A stretch of 16,281 nucleotides of DNA from JANMMJ01 sp031373255 (GTDB taxonomy: Bacteria > Pseudomonadota > Alphaproteobacteria > Rhizobiales > Aestuariivirgaceae), in the NCBI GenBank assembly GCA_031373255.1, contig JANMMJ010000299.1, positions 1 through 16,281 on the forward strand, written 5' to 3'. A model generated the notes under the pieces. It was not told the origin of the DNA, searched no databases, and saw only the letters and a list, made by a program, of their open reading frames with translations. A program made the translations under genes and the position numbers. Positions within the stretch are counted from its first letter, which is position 1. Each line of letters starts with the position of its first letter. Positions 1 to 7,380 of this stretch are shown piece by piece.

Positions 1-215
1 TGATGCCGCTCGAACATGCCGAAGACATCTATGCGCAGCACCGCTGCGTAGCTCTGTTCGCGACGCTGGGCCTCAACGAGATGGTGTATTGGGCGCAGGT
101 GCATCTCGATATCATCGCAAAATTCGGACGGTTCCCGCACCGCAACCGGGTGCTGGGGCGGACATCGACACCCGCCGAATTGGCCTTCCTGCAAGCGGGC
201 GGTTTTTCCGGGTGA
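1..215 (+). CDS. DUF924 family protein, C-terminal part (gene starts before the window)
   Basis: The open frame enters from the left edge (first whole codon at base 3) and ends at TGA 213-215, leaving about 70 C-terminal residues. They contain the closing signature of the DUF924 family, FGRFPHRNRVLGR followed by TSTPAELAFL, after an alpha-helical stretch with HAEDIYAQH. DUF924 proteins are small all-helical soluble proteins with a TPR-like fold and no settled biochemical role. The stop codon overlaps the GTG start of the next gene (GTGA at 212-215), so the two are probably translationally coupled. Family recognition is from memory of the conserved motif; the true start cannot be seen. Confidence 0.85.
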   Translation, partial: MPLEHAEDIYAQHRCVALFATLGLNEMVYWAQVHLDIIAKFGRFPHRNRVLGRTSTPAELAFLQAGGFSG

Positions 216-676
216 GTGCTGGACATTTCAATTTGCGCCGTGCGGGTGCTGGCGATGCCGCCGCGGTGCGCGATCTGACCCGCGACGTCTATGCCAAGTG
301 GATCGCGGTGATCGGACGCGAGCCCCTGCCGATGACCGCCGATTATGAAAAGGCGGTGCGCGAACACTGGATCGATTTGCTCGAGGAAGATGCGCAACCG
401 ATGGCGCTGATCGAAATGATTCCGCATGCGGATTTTCTGCTGATCGAGAATGTCGCCGTGGCGGAGGCACAGCAGGGCCGGGGCCATGGCAAGGCCCTGC
501 TCGCCCATGCCGCGCAAACCGCAAAGACACATGGCCTGCCGGAGCTGCCGCTGTTCACCAATGCGGCATTCACGGAAAATCTGGCCTTCTATGCAAGTCA
601 GGGTTTTCACGAGACCGGCCGCTCGCCCCTGGCCGATGGCGGCACCATGGTGCATTTCGCCAAGCCTGTGTCGTAA
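212..676 (+). CDS. GNAT family N-acetyltransferase
   Basis: A protein of 154 aa if translation starts at GTG 212, which overlaps the upstream stop as GTGA. The frame stays open further upstream to 89, but that stretch lies over the DUF924 C-terminus and reads as non-family sequence, so GTG 212 is preferred. Typical GNAT layout is visible: beta strand plus helix at the start (HFNLRRAGAGDAAAVRDLTRDVY), the acetyl-CoA pyrophosphate loop QGRGHGKALL near residue 90 preceded by the beta-4 strand LIENVAV, and the late motif NLAFYASQGFHETGR. These enzymes move an acetyl group from acetyl-CoA to an amine; the substrate cannot be inferred here. Likely co-transcribed with the DUF924 gene. The next gene starts 93 bp downstream after a short dyad (708-720). 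Confidence 0.88.
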   Translation: MSAGHFNLRRAGAGDAAAVRDLTRDVYAKWIAVIGREPLPMTADYEKAVREHWIDLLEEDAQPMALIEMIPHADFLLIENVAVAEAQQGRGHGKALLAHAAQTAKTHGLPELPLFTNAAFTENLAFYASQGFHETGRSPLADGGTMVHFAKPVS

Positions 677-769
677 TCGGGATGGTCCCGGTCGTTCTGC
701 CGTAACACCGGTTGAACCGGGCTTACTAATGTGCGCTCAATTCCAAATTCCGGTTCAGAGGGTCTTGCC

Positions 770-3286
770 ATGAAATCAACGGCGCGCGTGGTGGTGATCG
801 GTGGCGGCGTGGTGGGCGTATCGACGCTCTATCACCTGGCCAAGAAGGGCTGGAGCGACGCCATGCTGATCGAACGCAAGGAACTGACGTCCGGCTCCAC
901 CTGGCATGCCGCGGGGCTGCTGCCGCTGTTCAATCTGTCCTATTCAGTCGGCCAAATTCACAAATATTCGGTCAAGCTCTATGGCGAGCTTGAAGCCGAG
1001 ACCGGACAAAATGTCGGTTTCACCAAGTGCTCCAACATCCGCCTCGCCCGGCAGCCCGACCGCTGGGATGAATTCACGTATTACGCCGGGGTGGCCGAAA
1101 CCATCGGCATCAAAGTCAACAAGCTGACACCTTCGCAACTGAAGGAGATATGGCCGCTCTGCGAGACGGATGGCATCATCGGGGCGATCCAGCACCCCGA
1201 CGATGGCTATATCCAGCCTGCCGACCTGACCCAGGCGCTCGCCAAGGGTGCGCGGGCGCGGGGCGCGGAAATCCATCGCAATACGGTTGTCACCGGCATC
1301 GACCAGAAGCCCAATGGCGAATGGGTGGTGAAAACCGACAAGGGCGACATCACCTGCGAGCATGTGGTCTCATGCTCCGGCAATTTTGCCCGCAAGACGG
1401 GGGCGATGGTGGGTCTCGACATTCCGGTGATCCCGGTCGAGCACCAGTACATCGTCACCGAACCGCATCCGCTGATCAGGGAACGCCAGGCCAAGGGACT
1501 GCCGGAAATGGGCGTGCTGCGCGAAGCCGATTCCTCGTGGTACATGCGCGAGGAAAATGGCGGGCTGCTGCTCGGGCCCTACGAGAAAGGTGCGCCGTGC
1601 TGCTCTGTCGATGGGCCGTCCGACGGCAGCGAGTATGAGCTGTTTCAGGAAGACCTCGACCGGCTGGCGCCCCATATAGAAGCGGCCATTGCACGGGTGC
1701 CGGCTTTCGGCGAGGTCGGCATCAAGAAGGTCTATAATGGCGCCATTGCCTATACGCCCGACGGTTCGCCGATCATCGGGCCTGCCTGGGACAAGCGCAA
1801 TTTCTGGCTCAATGAAGGCCATTCCTTCGGGGTGACGGCGGCGGGCGGTGCCGGCTGGCAGCTTGCCGAATGGATAGTCGATGGCGAACCCACCATCGAC
1901 ATGATGGGTGTCGATCCGCGGCGCTTCGGACCTTACGCCACGCGCGGCTATCTCAAGACCAAGAACGAAGAAGCCTATGCCAATGTGTTCACGCCACATT
2001 ATCCGGATGAAGAGCGGATCGCGGCACGGCCCCTGAAGCGTACGCCCTGCTATGACCGCATGAAGGACCTCGGCGCGGTTTTCGGATCGGTCTATGGCTG
2101 GGAGCGGCCGGGCTGGTTCGCGCCCAAGGGATACTCCCTTGACAAGAAGGATCTAAATACGGCGGACGTTATCACCAATCACAACCACGCGCCGGCGACC
2201 GACGATGGCCGCATCGTCGAGAAGTGGTCGTTCCGGCGCTCCAACTATTTCCGTTTCGTCGGCGAAGAATGCCGGAACGTGATGGACAATGTGGCGCTGC
2301 AAGACATGTCGGCGTTCGCCAAGTGCATGATCACGGGGCCGGGTGCCGAAGCCTGGCTTGACGGGCTGCTCGCCAACCGCATCCCGAAGAAGATCGGCCG
2401 CGTGGCGCTCTGCCATATGCTGACCCCCAGGGGCGGGGTGCGCGCCGAGTTCACCGTCTACAAGGTGCGCGAGGGCGGCTATTACCTGGTCTCGGCCGGC
2501 GCCTTCGAGCGGCATGACCATGATTACCTGCGCAAGGCGCTCCCCGCCAATGGCTCGGTCCAGATGAACGCCATGACCAACAGCTGGGGCGTGCTGGTGC
2601 TGGCCGGCCCCAACTCACGCAAGGTCCTGCAGAAGCTGACCGACGCCGATCTTTCCAACGAGGCTTTCCCGTGGCTGTCCGGCAAGCAGATCAGCGTGGG
2701 CACCATCACGGCGCATGCGCTTCGGGTCAATTTCGTGGGCGAGCTTGGCTGGGAATTCCATCACCCGGTCGAGCAGCAAGTGGCGCTGTTCGATCATCTG
2801 ATGCAGGCGGGCAAGGACTTCGGCATCCGCCCCTATGGCATCAAGGCGATGTCGGCGCTGTCGATCGAGAAGAGCTACCGGCTGATCCCGCGCGAACTCT
2901 CGATCGAGTATTCGGCCTACGAGTCGGGCCTCGACCGCTTCGTCCATCCCAACAAGGGCGCGTTCATCGGGCGCGACCAACTGGTGAAATCACGCGAGGC
3001 GGGGCTCAACTGGAATTTCGTCACCATGGAGGTTCACGGGGTGACGGATGCCGATTCCGATGTGCGCGGGTCCGAGCCGATCTATGCGCAGGGCAAGCTC
3101 ATCGGCCGCGCCACCAACGGCGGCTTCGGCTGGCGGGTGAACAAGTCGCTGGCACTCGCCATGGTGAAGCCGGAACATGCGGCGCCGGGTACGGAGCTTG
3201 AGATCAAGATCCTCGACAAGCTGTTCAAGACGACAATCATCGGCGAAAGCCCCTACGATCCGGAAAATGTGAAGCTCCGGGCCTGA
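770..3286 (+). CDS. Dimethylglycine/sarcosine dehydrogenase-like FAD oxidoreductase with C-terminal GcvT domain
   Basis: An 838-aa protein from ATG 770, which has an AGAGGG ribosome site at 757-762; an in-frame GTG at 731 would add 13 residues without family character. Residues 6-370 form a DAO-type FAD domain: dinucleotide motif GGGVVG at 11-16 and SGSTWHAAGL, whose His46 matches the histidine covalently bonded to FAD in dimethylglycine and sarcosine dehydrogenases. About 375-435 is the linker domain of the family; about 470-715 and 745-830 are the GcvT (aminomethyltransferase) folate-binding domain and its barrel (FVGELGWEFHHP, GLDRFVHPNKGAFIGRDQL). Known members oxidatively demethylate N-methylglycines and hand the methylene group to tetrahydrofolate, giving 5,10-methylene-THF. 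Length agrees with the family (about 810-860 aa). Which N-methyl substrate is used is not readable; a role in betaine, choline or creatine breakdown is inference. Confidence 0.88.
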   Translation: MKSTARVVVIGGGVVGVSTLYHLAKKGWSDAMLIERKELTSGSTWHAAGLLPLFNLSYSVGQIHKYSVKLYGELEAETGQNVGFTKCSNIRLARQPDRWDEFTYYAGVAETIGIKVNKLTPSQLKEIWPLCETDGIIGAIQHPDDGYIQPADLTQALAKGARARGAEIHRNTVVTGIDQKPNGEWVVKTDKGDITCEHVVSCSGNFARKTGAMVGLDIPVIPVEHQYIVTEPHPLIRERQAKGLPEMGVLREADSSWYMREENGGLLLGPYEKGAPCCSVDGPSDGSEYELFQEDLDRLAPHIEAAIARVPAFGEVGIKKVYNGAIAYTPDGSPIIGPAWDKRNFWLNEGHSFGVTAAGGAGWQLAEWIVDGEPTIDMMGVDPRRFGPYATRGYLKTKNEEAYANVFTPHYPDEERIAARPLKRTPCYDRMKDLGAVFGSVYGWERPGWFAPKGYSLDKKDLNTADVITNHNHAPATDDGRIVEKWSFRRSNYFRFVGEECRNVMDNVALQDMSAFAKCMITGPGAEAWLDGLLANRIPKKIGRVALCHMLTPRGGVRAEFTVYKVREGGYYLVSAGAFERHDHDYLRKALPANGSVQMNAMTNSWGVLVLAGPNSRKVLQKLTDADLSNEAFPWLSGKQISVGTITAHALRVNFVGELGWEFHHPVEQQVALFDHLMQAGKDFGIRPYGIKAMSALSIEKSYRLIPRELSIEYSAYESGLDRFVHPNKGAFIGRDQLVKSREAGLNWNFVTMEVHGVTDADSDVRGSEPIYAQGKLIGRATNGGFGWRVNKSLALAMVKPEHAAPGTELEIKILDKLFKTTIIGESPYDPENVKLRA

Positions 3287-3376
3287 TGGCTCATGCCAAT
3301 TCCGGGTGGAGCCCATGTTATGGAAGCCCATCGTATGGGCACTTGCTTATGATAGCCTGAACAGGATGGGCGCGGC

Positions 3377-4306
3377 ATGAAACACGAGCAGAGTTATGGC
3401 CAGGGCGTCGTGTTTGTGCTGCTTGCCACGCTCGGCTGGAGCCTGTCCGGCATCTTCGTGCGGCTGCTGCCGGGGCTTGATGGCTGGCAGATCAATACAT
3501 GGCGCGGCTTCTGGATGTCGGTTGCGCTGCTTTGCTACCTGGTCAGTGTCTATGGCGCTGGAACGGTGCAGAAATTCCGCGAGATTCCGCTCTGGGCCCT
3601 GGTCATCTCTGGCGGGTTCTTCACGCTGGGCTCGACCTTGTATGTCACGTCGCTGACCATGGTGAGCACCGCGGCGATTTCGGTGATAGGGGCATCGTCG
3701 CCGATCTTTACCGGGCTGCTCAGCCCGTGGGTCACCGGCGAAAAACCCAGCGCCATTGCCTGGATGGCGGCCGGGCTCGCCTTCGCGGGTGTCGGCATCA
3801 TCGCCTGGGACGGGCTTGAAGGCGGCAGGATCATCGGCATCCTGGTGTCGGTCTGCGTTCCCATGTCGTTTGCCGGGCAGACGCTGATGCTGCGGCGCTA
3901 CCGCAGCTTCGACATGGTGCCGGCGATTTGTGCCGGCGGATTCGCCACGTTCTTCATTGCCGGCTTCATGGGTTTTCTCGCCGGACATACGGGCGGCGGC
4001 TTCGACGTCGACCCGCAGCAGATTCTGCTTTTGGCGGTGATGGGCGCGCTGCAACTTGCCATTCCATTGATCTTCTATGCCAAGGGCGCCAAATCGGTGC
4101 CGGCCATCACGCTGTCGCTGATCGTGATGCTGGATGCCGTGGTCAATCCGCTGTGGCCGTGGCTGTTCGTCGGCGAAGTTCCAGAACCGTCGGCATTCGT
4201 GGGCGGCGGCATCATCATCGGGGCGGTGCTGATCAGCATCTTCGGCGGCAACTACATGGAGCGGCGGCGGCGCCGCGCGGCTGGGACACAGAGCGCTCCT
4301 GCCTGA
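3377..4306 (+). CDS. EamA/DMT family transporter (10 membrane segments)
   Basis: A 309-aa very hydrophobic protein with a duplicated arrangement of about ten transmembrane helices, as in drug/metabolite exporters of the EamA (DUF6) family. The first repeat opens with VVFVLLATLGWSLSGIFVRLLPG and the typical WQINTWRGF after helix 1. The second repeat covers roughly residues 150-295, ending VGEVPEPSAFVGGGIIIGAVLI and then an Arg-rich cytoplasmic tail. It sits 90 bp downstream of the dehydrogenase gene on the same strand and could be read through with it, but a hairpin (3326-3340) and a TATGAT-like -10 at 3348-3353 lie in the gap, so it may have its own promoter. Substrate unknown. It ends 1 bp before the stop of the convergent alkyltransferase-like gene, leaving no room for a separate terminator. 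Confidence 0.9.
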   Translation: MKHEQSYGQGVVFVLLATLGWSLSGIFVRLLPGLDGWQINTWRGFWMSVALLCYLVSVYGAGTVQKFREIPLWALVISGGFFTLGSTLYVTSLTMVSTAAISVIGASSPIFTGLLSPWVTGEKPSAIAWMAAGLAFAGVGIIAWDGLEGGRIIGILVSVCVPMSFAGQTLMLRRYRSFDMVPAICAGGFATFFIAGFMGFLAGHTGGGFDVDPQQILLLAVMGALQLAIPLIFYAKGAKSVPAITLSLIVMLDAVVNPLWPWLFVGEVPEPSAFVGGGIIIGAVLISIFGGNYMERRRRRAAGTQSAPA

Positions 4307-4307
4307 G

Positions 4308-4783
4308 TCAGCGCAGTTTCGCCAGGCGCTTTTCGAAACCATCGACGCCAAGCGCATCGCGGCCCTGGCTCCTGACGATGTGGCCCTCGGCCTCGAGCCG
4401 CCTTGCGTGCTCGGCCAGTCCGCCAGGCATTTTCGCGTTCAAGGTGCCATCGGGACGGATAACGCGCCACCAGGGCGTTACGCGTTTGGCGCCCATCTCC
4501 TCCATCTCGGCTGCGGCCCTGGCGACAATGCCAAACAAGATGCCGGTGGTGACCGGGCAGGCCAGTGTAGTGCCGTGCATGCGGGCCAGCGCCTCGCACA
4601 GGGTCTTGCTGGTGGCGAGCTTGCCTTTGGGAATGGTGGCGACGATGCCATCGACGTCCATGGGCGAGGGGGGATCACCATCGATGCGCCGGGCGGTCCC
4701 CAATGGCTGACATGTTTCGGCAATGGCTGAAGGATTTTCGCCTCCTGAGGGTTGCGCAGCCTCTCTATTGCGGTTTTCGCCAT
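4308..4783 (-). pseudogene. Alkyltransferase-like (ATL) / MGMT-fold DNA-repair protein, one apparent frameshift
   Basis: Two frames together encode one 158-aa protein. The start is ATG 4783 with AGGAG six bases upstream; this frame reads MAKTAIERLR to ...GASMVIP. At a run of six C (plus-strand G at 4668-4673) it must move to the neighbouring frame, which continues PMDVDGIVATIPKGKLATSK to the stop at 4308. One more C in the run joins them exactly (477 nt, 159 codons). The body is the MGMT DNA-binding domain: ACPVTTGI, then TPWWRVIRPDG at residues 103-113 and a GGLAEHARRLEAEGH helix. The Cys of the canonical PCHR site is Trp (W105), as in alkyltransferase-like proteins, which bind O6-alkylguanine without repairing it and recruit nucleotide excision repair. 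Domain recognition is firm; the ATL role is inferred. The frame change may be an assembly error rather than real decay. Confidence 0.8.
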
Positions 4784-4865
4784 GGTGAACTCCTGCCTTC
4801 GCGGTACGCCATCCTGCTGACAAATCCTGACACTTGACAGAAGGGCAACGATTCATAGCCACAGG

Positions 4866-5987
4866 CTATTGTGCCCGCGAAATGCGATAAATTGAACCGG
4901 TACTGTCATCGGTGACGAACAAGGTGCCGTCCCCTGCCTCGAGGATGTCGACCGGCCGGCATATCACTTCGCCGTCCACCTCGCAGCCTGACATGAATGT
5001 TTCTTCGCTGATCGTTTCACCCGAGAAGGTCAGCCGCACGATCCGGTAGCCGGATTTGACCGAGCGGTTCCAGGAGCCGTGCTCGGCTACAAGGGCCGTG
5101 CCGTTCAGCGCCGCATCGGCCTGGTGCTTCAGGAAGCGGATCGACAATGGCGCCACGTGACCCCCCAGCCCATGGGCCTGCGGCACCGGCTCAAGGTTTT
5201 CAGGCATGCGCGCGGCGAGGCTTGGATCGGGCACGCCCTTGCCGTGCATGAACGGCCAGCCATAGTGCCTGCCCTGCTCGATCCGATTCAGTTCGTCGTC
5301 GGGCACATCGTCGCCCAGATTGTCGCGGCCGTTTTCGACGCCATAGAGATTGCCAGTCGATGGCTGCCAGTCGAAGCCCACGGTGTTGCGCAGGCCCGAT
5401 GCGAAGATCTCCGGCTTGCCGCCCTCCCTGAAGCGGAGCATGGCGGCGCGCCAGGGGTGTTCCTCGATGCAGGAATTGCAGCTCGAACCGACCGTCAGAT
5501 AGAGATAGCCGTCCGGCCCCCGCTTCAGGGTGCGCGACGAGTGCCCGCCATCGTCAGGGAGACCCGCGACAAGTACTTGCGCATTGGACAGGGCCTTGCC
5601 GTCGAAATCATATTTCACTACGCGTGACTGCTCGGCCACAAAGAGGCTGTTTCCTTCGAGGAGCAGGCCGTGCGGCAGGTCAAGATCACTCGCCAGAACG
5701 GTATGGCTGCCATCAGGCTTGAAAAGATAGATGACGCCGGACCGATAGCCCGAAACGACGAGATCGCCCGATTCCGTCATCTGCATGAGGCGGACATCGC
5801 CTATGTTCCGAGCAAAAATACTGAACTCATAGCCTTCCGGAAGCTTGATCCGCTCACGGAGCAATTGTTCCAATTCGGCGCCAGAGGCGGCCATCACCGG
5901 CGGATTGACGGTTCCACGAATCCACCAGACGAAGCCCACGAAAATGATCGCGACAATTACGAGGTAGGGCAGGATCTTGCGCAGCAT
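4866..5987 (-). CDS. PQQ-dependent sugar/L-sorbosone dehydrogenase family protein, membrane-anchored
   Basis: A 373-aa protein starting at ATG 5987. Residues 5-25 (ILPYLVIVAIIFVGFVWWI) form a single N-terminal membrane anchor or uncleaved signal, followed by a periplasmic beta-propeller. The family signature is clear: HSSRTLKRGPDGYLYLTVGS near the middle, with the His/Arg pair used for quinone binding and catalysis in soluble glucose dehydrogenase relatives, then SCNSC, ASGLRNTVGFDWQP, ELNRIEQGRHYGWPF and a closing strand DGTLFVTDDSTGSIYRI. Members oxidise sugars or sugar aldehydes with pyrroloquinoline quinone; the actual substrate is unknown and many homologues are uncharacterised. The ribosome site is weak (GGTGGTGATGG is rather far upstream). 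The alkyltransferase-like gene follows 82 bp downstream on the same strand. Confidence 0.85.
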   Translation of the reverse strand: MLRKILPYLVIVAIIFVGFVWWIRGTVNPPVMAASGAELEQLLRERIKLPEGYEFSIFARNIGDVRLMQMTESGDLVVSGYRSGVIYLFKPDGSHTVLASDLDLPHGLLLEGNSLFVAEQSRVVKYDFDGKALSNAQVLVAGLPDDGGHSSRTLKRGPDGYLYLTVGSSCNSCIEEHPWRAAMLRFREGGKPEIFASGLRNTVGFDWQPSTGNLYGVENGRDNLGDDVPDDELNRIEQGRHYGWPFMHGKGVPDPSLAARMPENLEPVPQAHGLGGHVAPLSIRFLKHQADAALNGTALVAEHGSWNRSVKSGYRIVRLTFSGETISEETFMSGCEVDGEVICRPVDILEAGDGTLFVTDDSTGSIYRISRAQ

Positions 5988-6777
5988 TGTGAAGCCATCA
6001 CCACCCCGCTTGTACTGGGTGACAAGCGAACATACTTGGACGTCGGTTGACCGCGAACCTGCACTTCCAGTTAGACTTTATCTGCATCAGTTTTGTCTTG
6101 GTTGCCCTCTATCCTTAAATCGAATTTTTTTCTTGCTACTTCCAATAATCGGTTGATTCCATTGTCATGCGCTCCGTAGGAGTAATCATCTGAAAGGTGC
6201 TGCCGCAAATGCTCCTTAAGTAATTCCATCTTAGTTTGAGTTTGGAGGTGATAAGCCGTTTCTTTGTCAATCGACAATCCCTGAAGAGAGGTAAATGACA
6301 CATCTGTCGCAATAATGCTCACCTTGTGAAGGTCCTGCTTTTTTCTGTTAATGGCAATAATCTCGATTAATAATAATCTTAGTATAGTATAGCAAACAGT
6401 TAATATAACCGCATTAACGGCAACATAAGGTGCTCGTGACAATAAATACTCTACAATTGAAGGATGATTTGCCTGTAAGAAAAACTTCAACAAAAGCTCT
6501 GAGTTACTAAATAATTTATATGTAACGGCAATCATAATACCAAGTGGTACTATGCAAAGCAATGCATAAAGATAGGAATTTCTACTTCCTTGTTTAATGT
6601 ATCCCGCTATTTCACTGGGAAATAAATGTATATCTCTTCTAAGTTCGTCGAGCTTATTTTCAGCATTTGTAATATCGTCGTTAATTAATTTTCGCTCTCC
6701 AGTTTTTTTCTCCATTTGATCCTCAATTGTCGCTAGAGAGTTTTGTTTCTCCACGATCGAGGAGTTAATTGTGTCAA

Positions 6778-6785
6778 GTTTTTTT
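6778..6785 (-). other. Slippery A-run (A_AAA_AAC) at the frame change in the split gene
   Basis: On the minus strand the run AAAAAAAC lies in codons CAA AAA AAC of the upstream frame, so A_AAA_AAC has the X_XXY_YYZ register of known -1 ribosomal slippage sites. A -1 slip here continues directly in the frame LDTINSSIVEK. An extra A in the run would give the same result. A short possible stem (CTCC with GGAG, 4 bp, 8-nt loop) begins about 13 nt downstream; it is too weak to count as a convincing stimulator. Programmed slippage, transcriptional slippage, mutation and sequencing error all remain open. Confidence 0.45.
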
Positions 6786-7127
6786 GTTGATTGACGGAAT
6801 CTTCGCGTGTTGTTTCTAATTTACTGTTCTCGTTGCTAATCTCTTGGGCAATCGATACAATATTTTCATTTAGTGTTGCCAATTCGGTTTCTGCAGTCTG
6901 CTTCTTTATGGTGGCGTCATTTGCGGCCTTTAGTTCAGTTTGCGCGTCTAAATTTAGCTTTTCCCGAGCGTTTGAAATAATCGCAAACTGCCCAACAAGC
7001 GCTTCAAGCTCAGATGAAGGCAAACCGTAAGCTGTTACAGAAACAAGCTTTGGAGAAGCAAAATACTTTGTGGGAGGCTTTATGCCAAAACCCCGGATAA
7101 ATCGATTAACGTAAAATATTACTTTGT

Positions 7128-7135
7128 CATTTTCT
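7128..7135. repeat. Target-site duplication, left copy (CATTTTCT)
   Basis: The eight bases CATTTTCT lie immediately outside the left inverted repeat and recur in the same orientation immediately outside the right one (9343-9350). IS1595-family elements are known to duplicate 8 bp on insertion. The perfect match points to simple transposition and recent arrival. Confidence 0.95.
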
Positions 7136-7159
7136 GGCAATTATCGGCTTGACGTACCA
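7136..7159 (+). repeat. Left terminal inverted repeat, 24 bp
   Basis: It begins GGCAATTATC and ends GACGTACCA, and matches the reverse complement of 9319-9342 at all 24 positions; the next inner base differs. It contains TTGACG (7150-7155), a good -35 match pointing into the element. Confidence 0.96.
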
Positions 7160-7380
7160 TGAGCGATTCGATAGGAAAAAGTAGACAGGCCGACGCTATT
7201 TTAACAGATGCGATGATTGCGGCTGGCGCGGAATGCTTGCGCCAGTTTGGCGAGATTGGTTGGAACACTTCGACCCGAACTCTCCGCATGATTACGGAGA
7301 GTATTTTGCAGGCGGCCGAGGCGGAACGATCTGGCCCATCTGAGATTGAGCCGCGAACAGGTCATCAGCCAATTGCTTGA
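7159..7380 (+). CDS. Small hypothetical protein at the left end of the transposon
   Basis: A 73-aa frame starting at ATG 7159, whose A is the last base of the inverted repeat. It reads MSDSIGKSRQ, then an acid/alanine helix region AMIAAGAECLRQFGEI and TRTLRMITESILQAAEAE, which is protein-like and resembles short unnamed alphaproteobacterial proteins of the form 'IxAGAxxL...'. No good ribosome site precedes ATG 7159; an internal ATG at 7213 would give 55 aa. A promoter using the -35 in the repeat would start transcription after 7159 and favour the internal start. The last 89 bases overlap the 3' end of the convergent 191-aa gene. Function unknown; it may not be expressed. Confidence 0.4.
   Translation: MSDSIGKSRQADAILTDAMIAAGAECLRQFGEIGWNTSTRTLRMITESILQAAEAERSGPSEIEPRTGHQPIA

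Larger units (their letters stand above)
6071..7135 (-). pseudogene. 3' part of a transposon-split coiled-coil membrane protein gene
   Basis: This AT-rich segment encodes residues 117-470 of a protein whose first part is at 9343-9697. The transposon inserted just left of it, so the surviving frame now begins at a TTG (7140) inside the inverted repeat. The piece reads DKVIFYVNRFIRGFGIKPP..., then a long Lys/Glu/Asn-rich coiled coil (about residues 150-295 of the rebuilt protein), a membrane helix (about 304-325, YLYALLCIVPLGIMIAVTYK), a second helix (about 353-377) and a charged C-terminal tail. It needs one frame change at A_AAA_AAC (6784-6778): upstream reads ...REDSVNQQK, downstream LDTINSSIVEKQ..., continuing the coiled coil. 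I do not recognise the family. Base composition is far more AT-rich than the flanking genes, suggesting acquisition from elsewhere. Confidence 0.8.

Noticed and set aside
708..720. CCGGT-TGA-ACCGG dyad between the acetyltransferase and dehydrogenase genes
   Set aside because: Five-base arms and no T-run; too small to call as terminator or operator.
3326..3340. GCCCAT-CGT-ATGGGC hairpin after the dehydrogenase gene as a terminator
   Set aside because: The stem is only 6 bp with no following T-run; it may be structural but does not support a terminator call.
3347..4357. Minus-strand frame of 336 codons opposite the EamA transporter
   Set aside because: It is rich in His, Arg, Asp and Gln with no domain, whereas the + strand encodes regular membrane helices.
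4784..4862. Upstream extension of the alkyltransferase-like frame to 4862
   Set aside because: The residues do not resemble the family, and the other frame from 4783 has both a strong ribosome site and the expected N-terminus.
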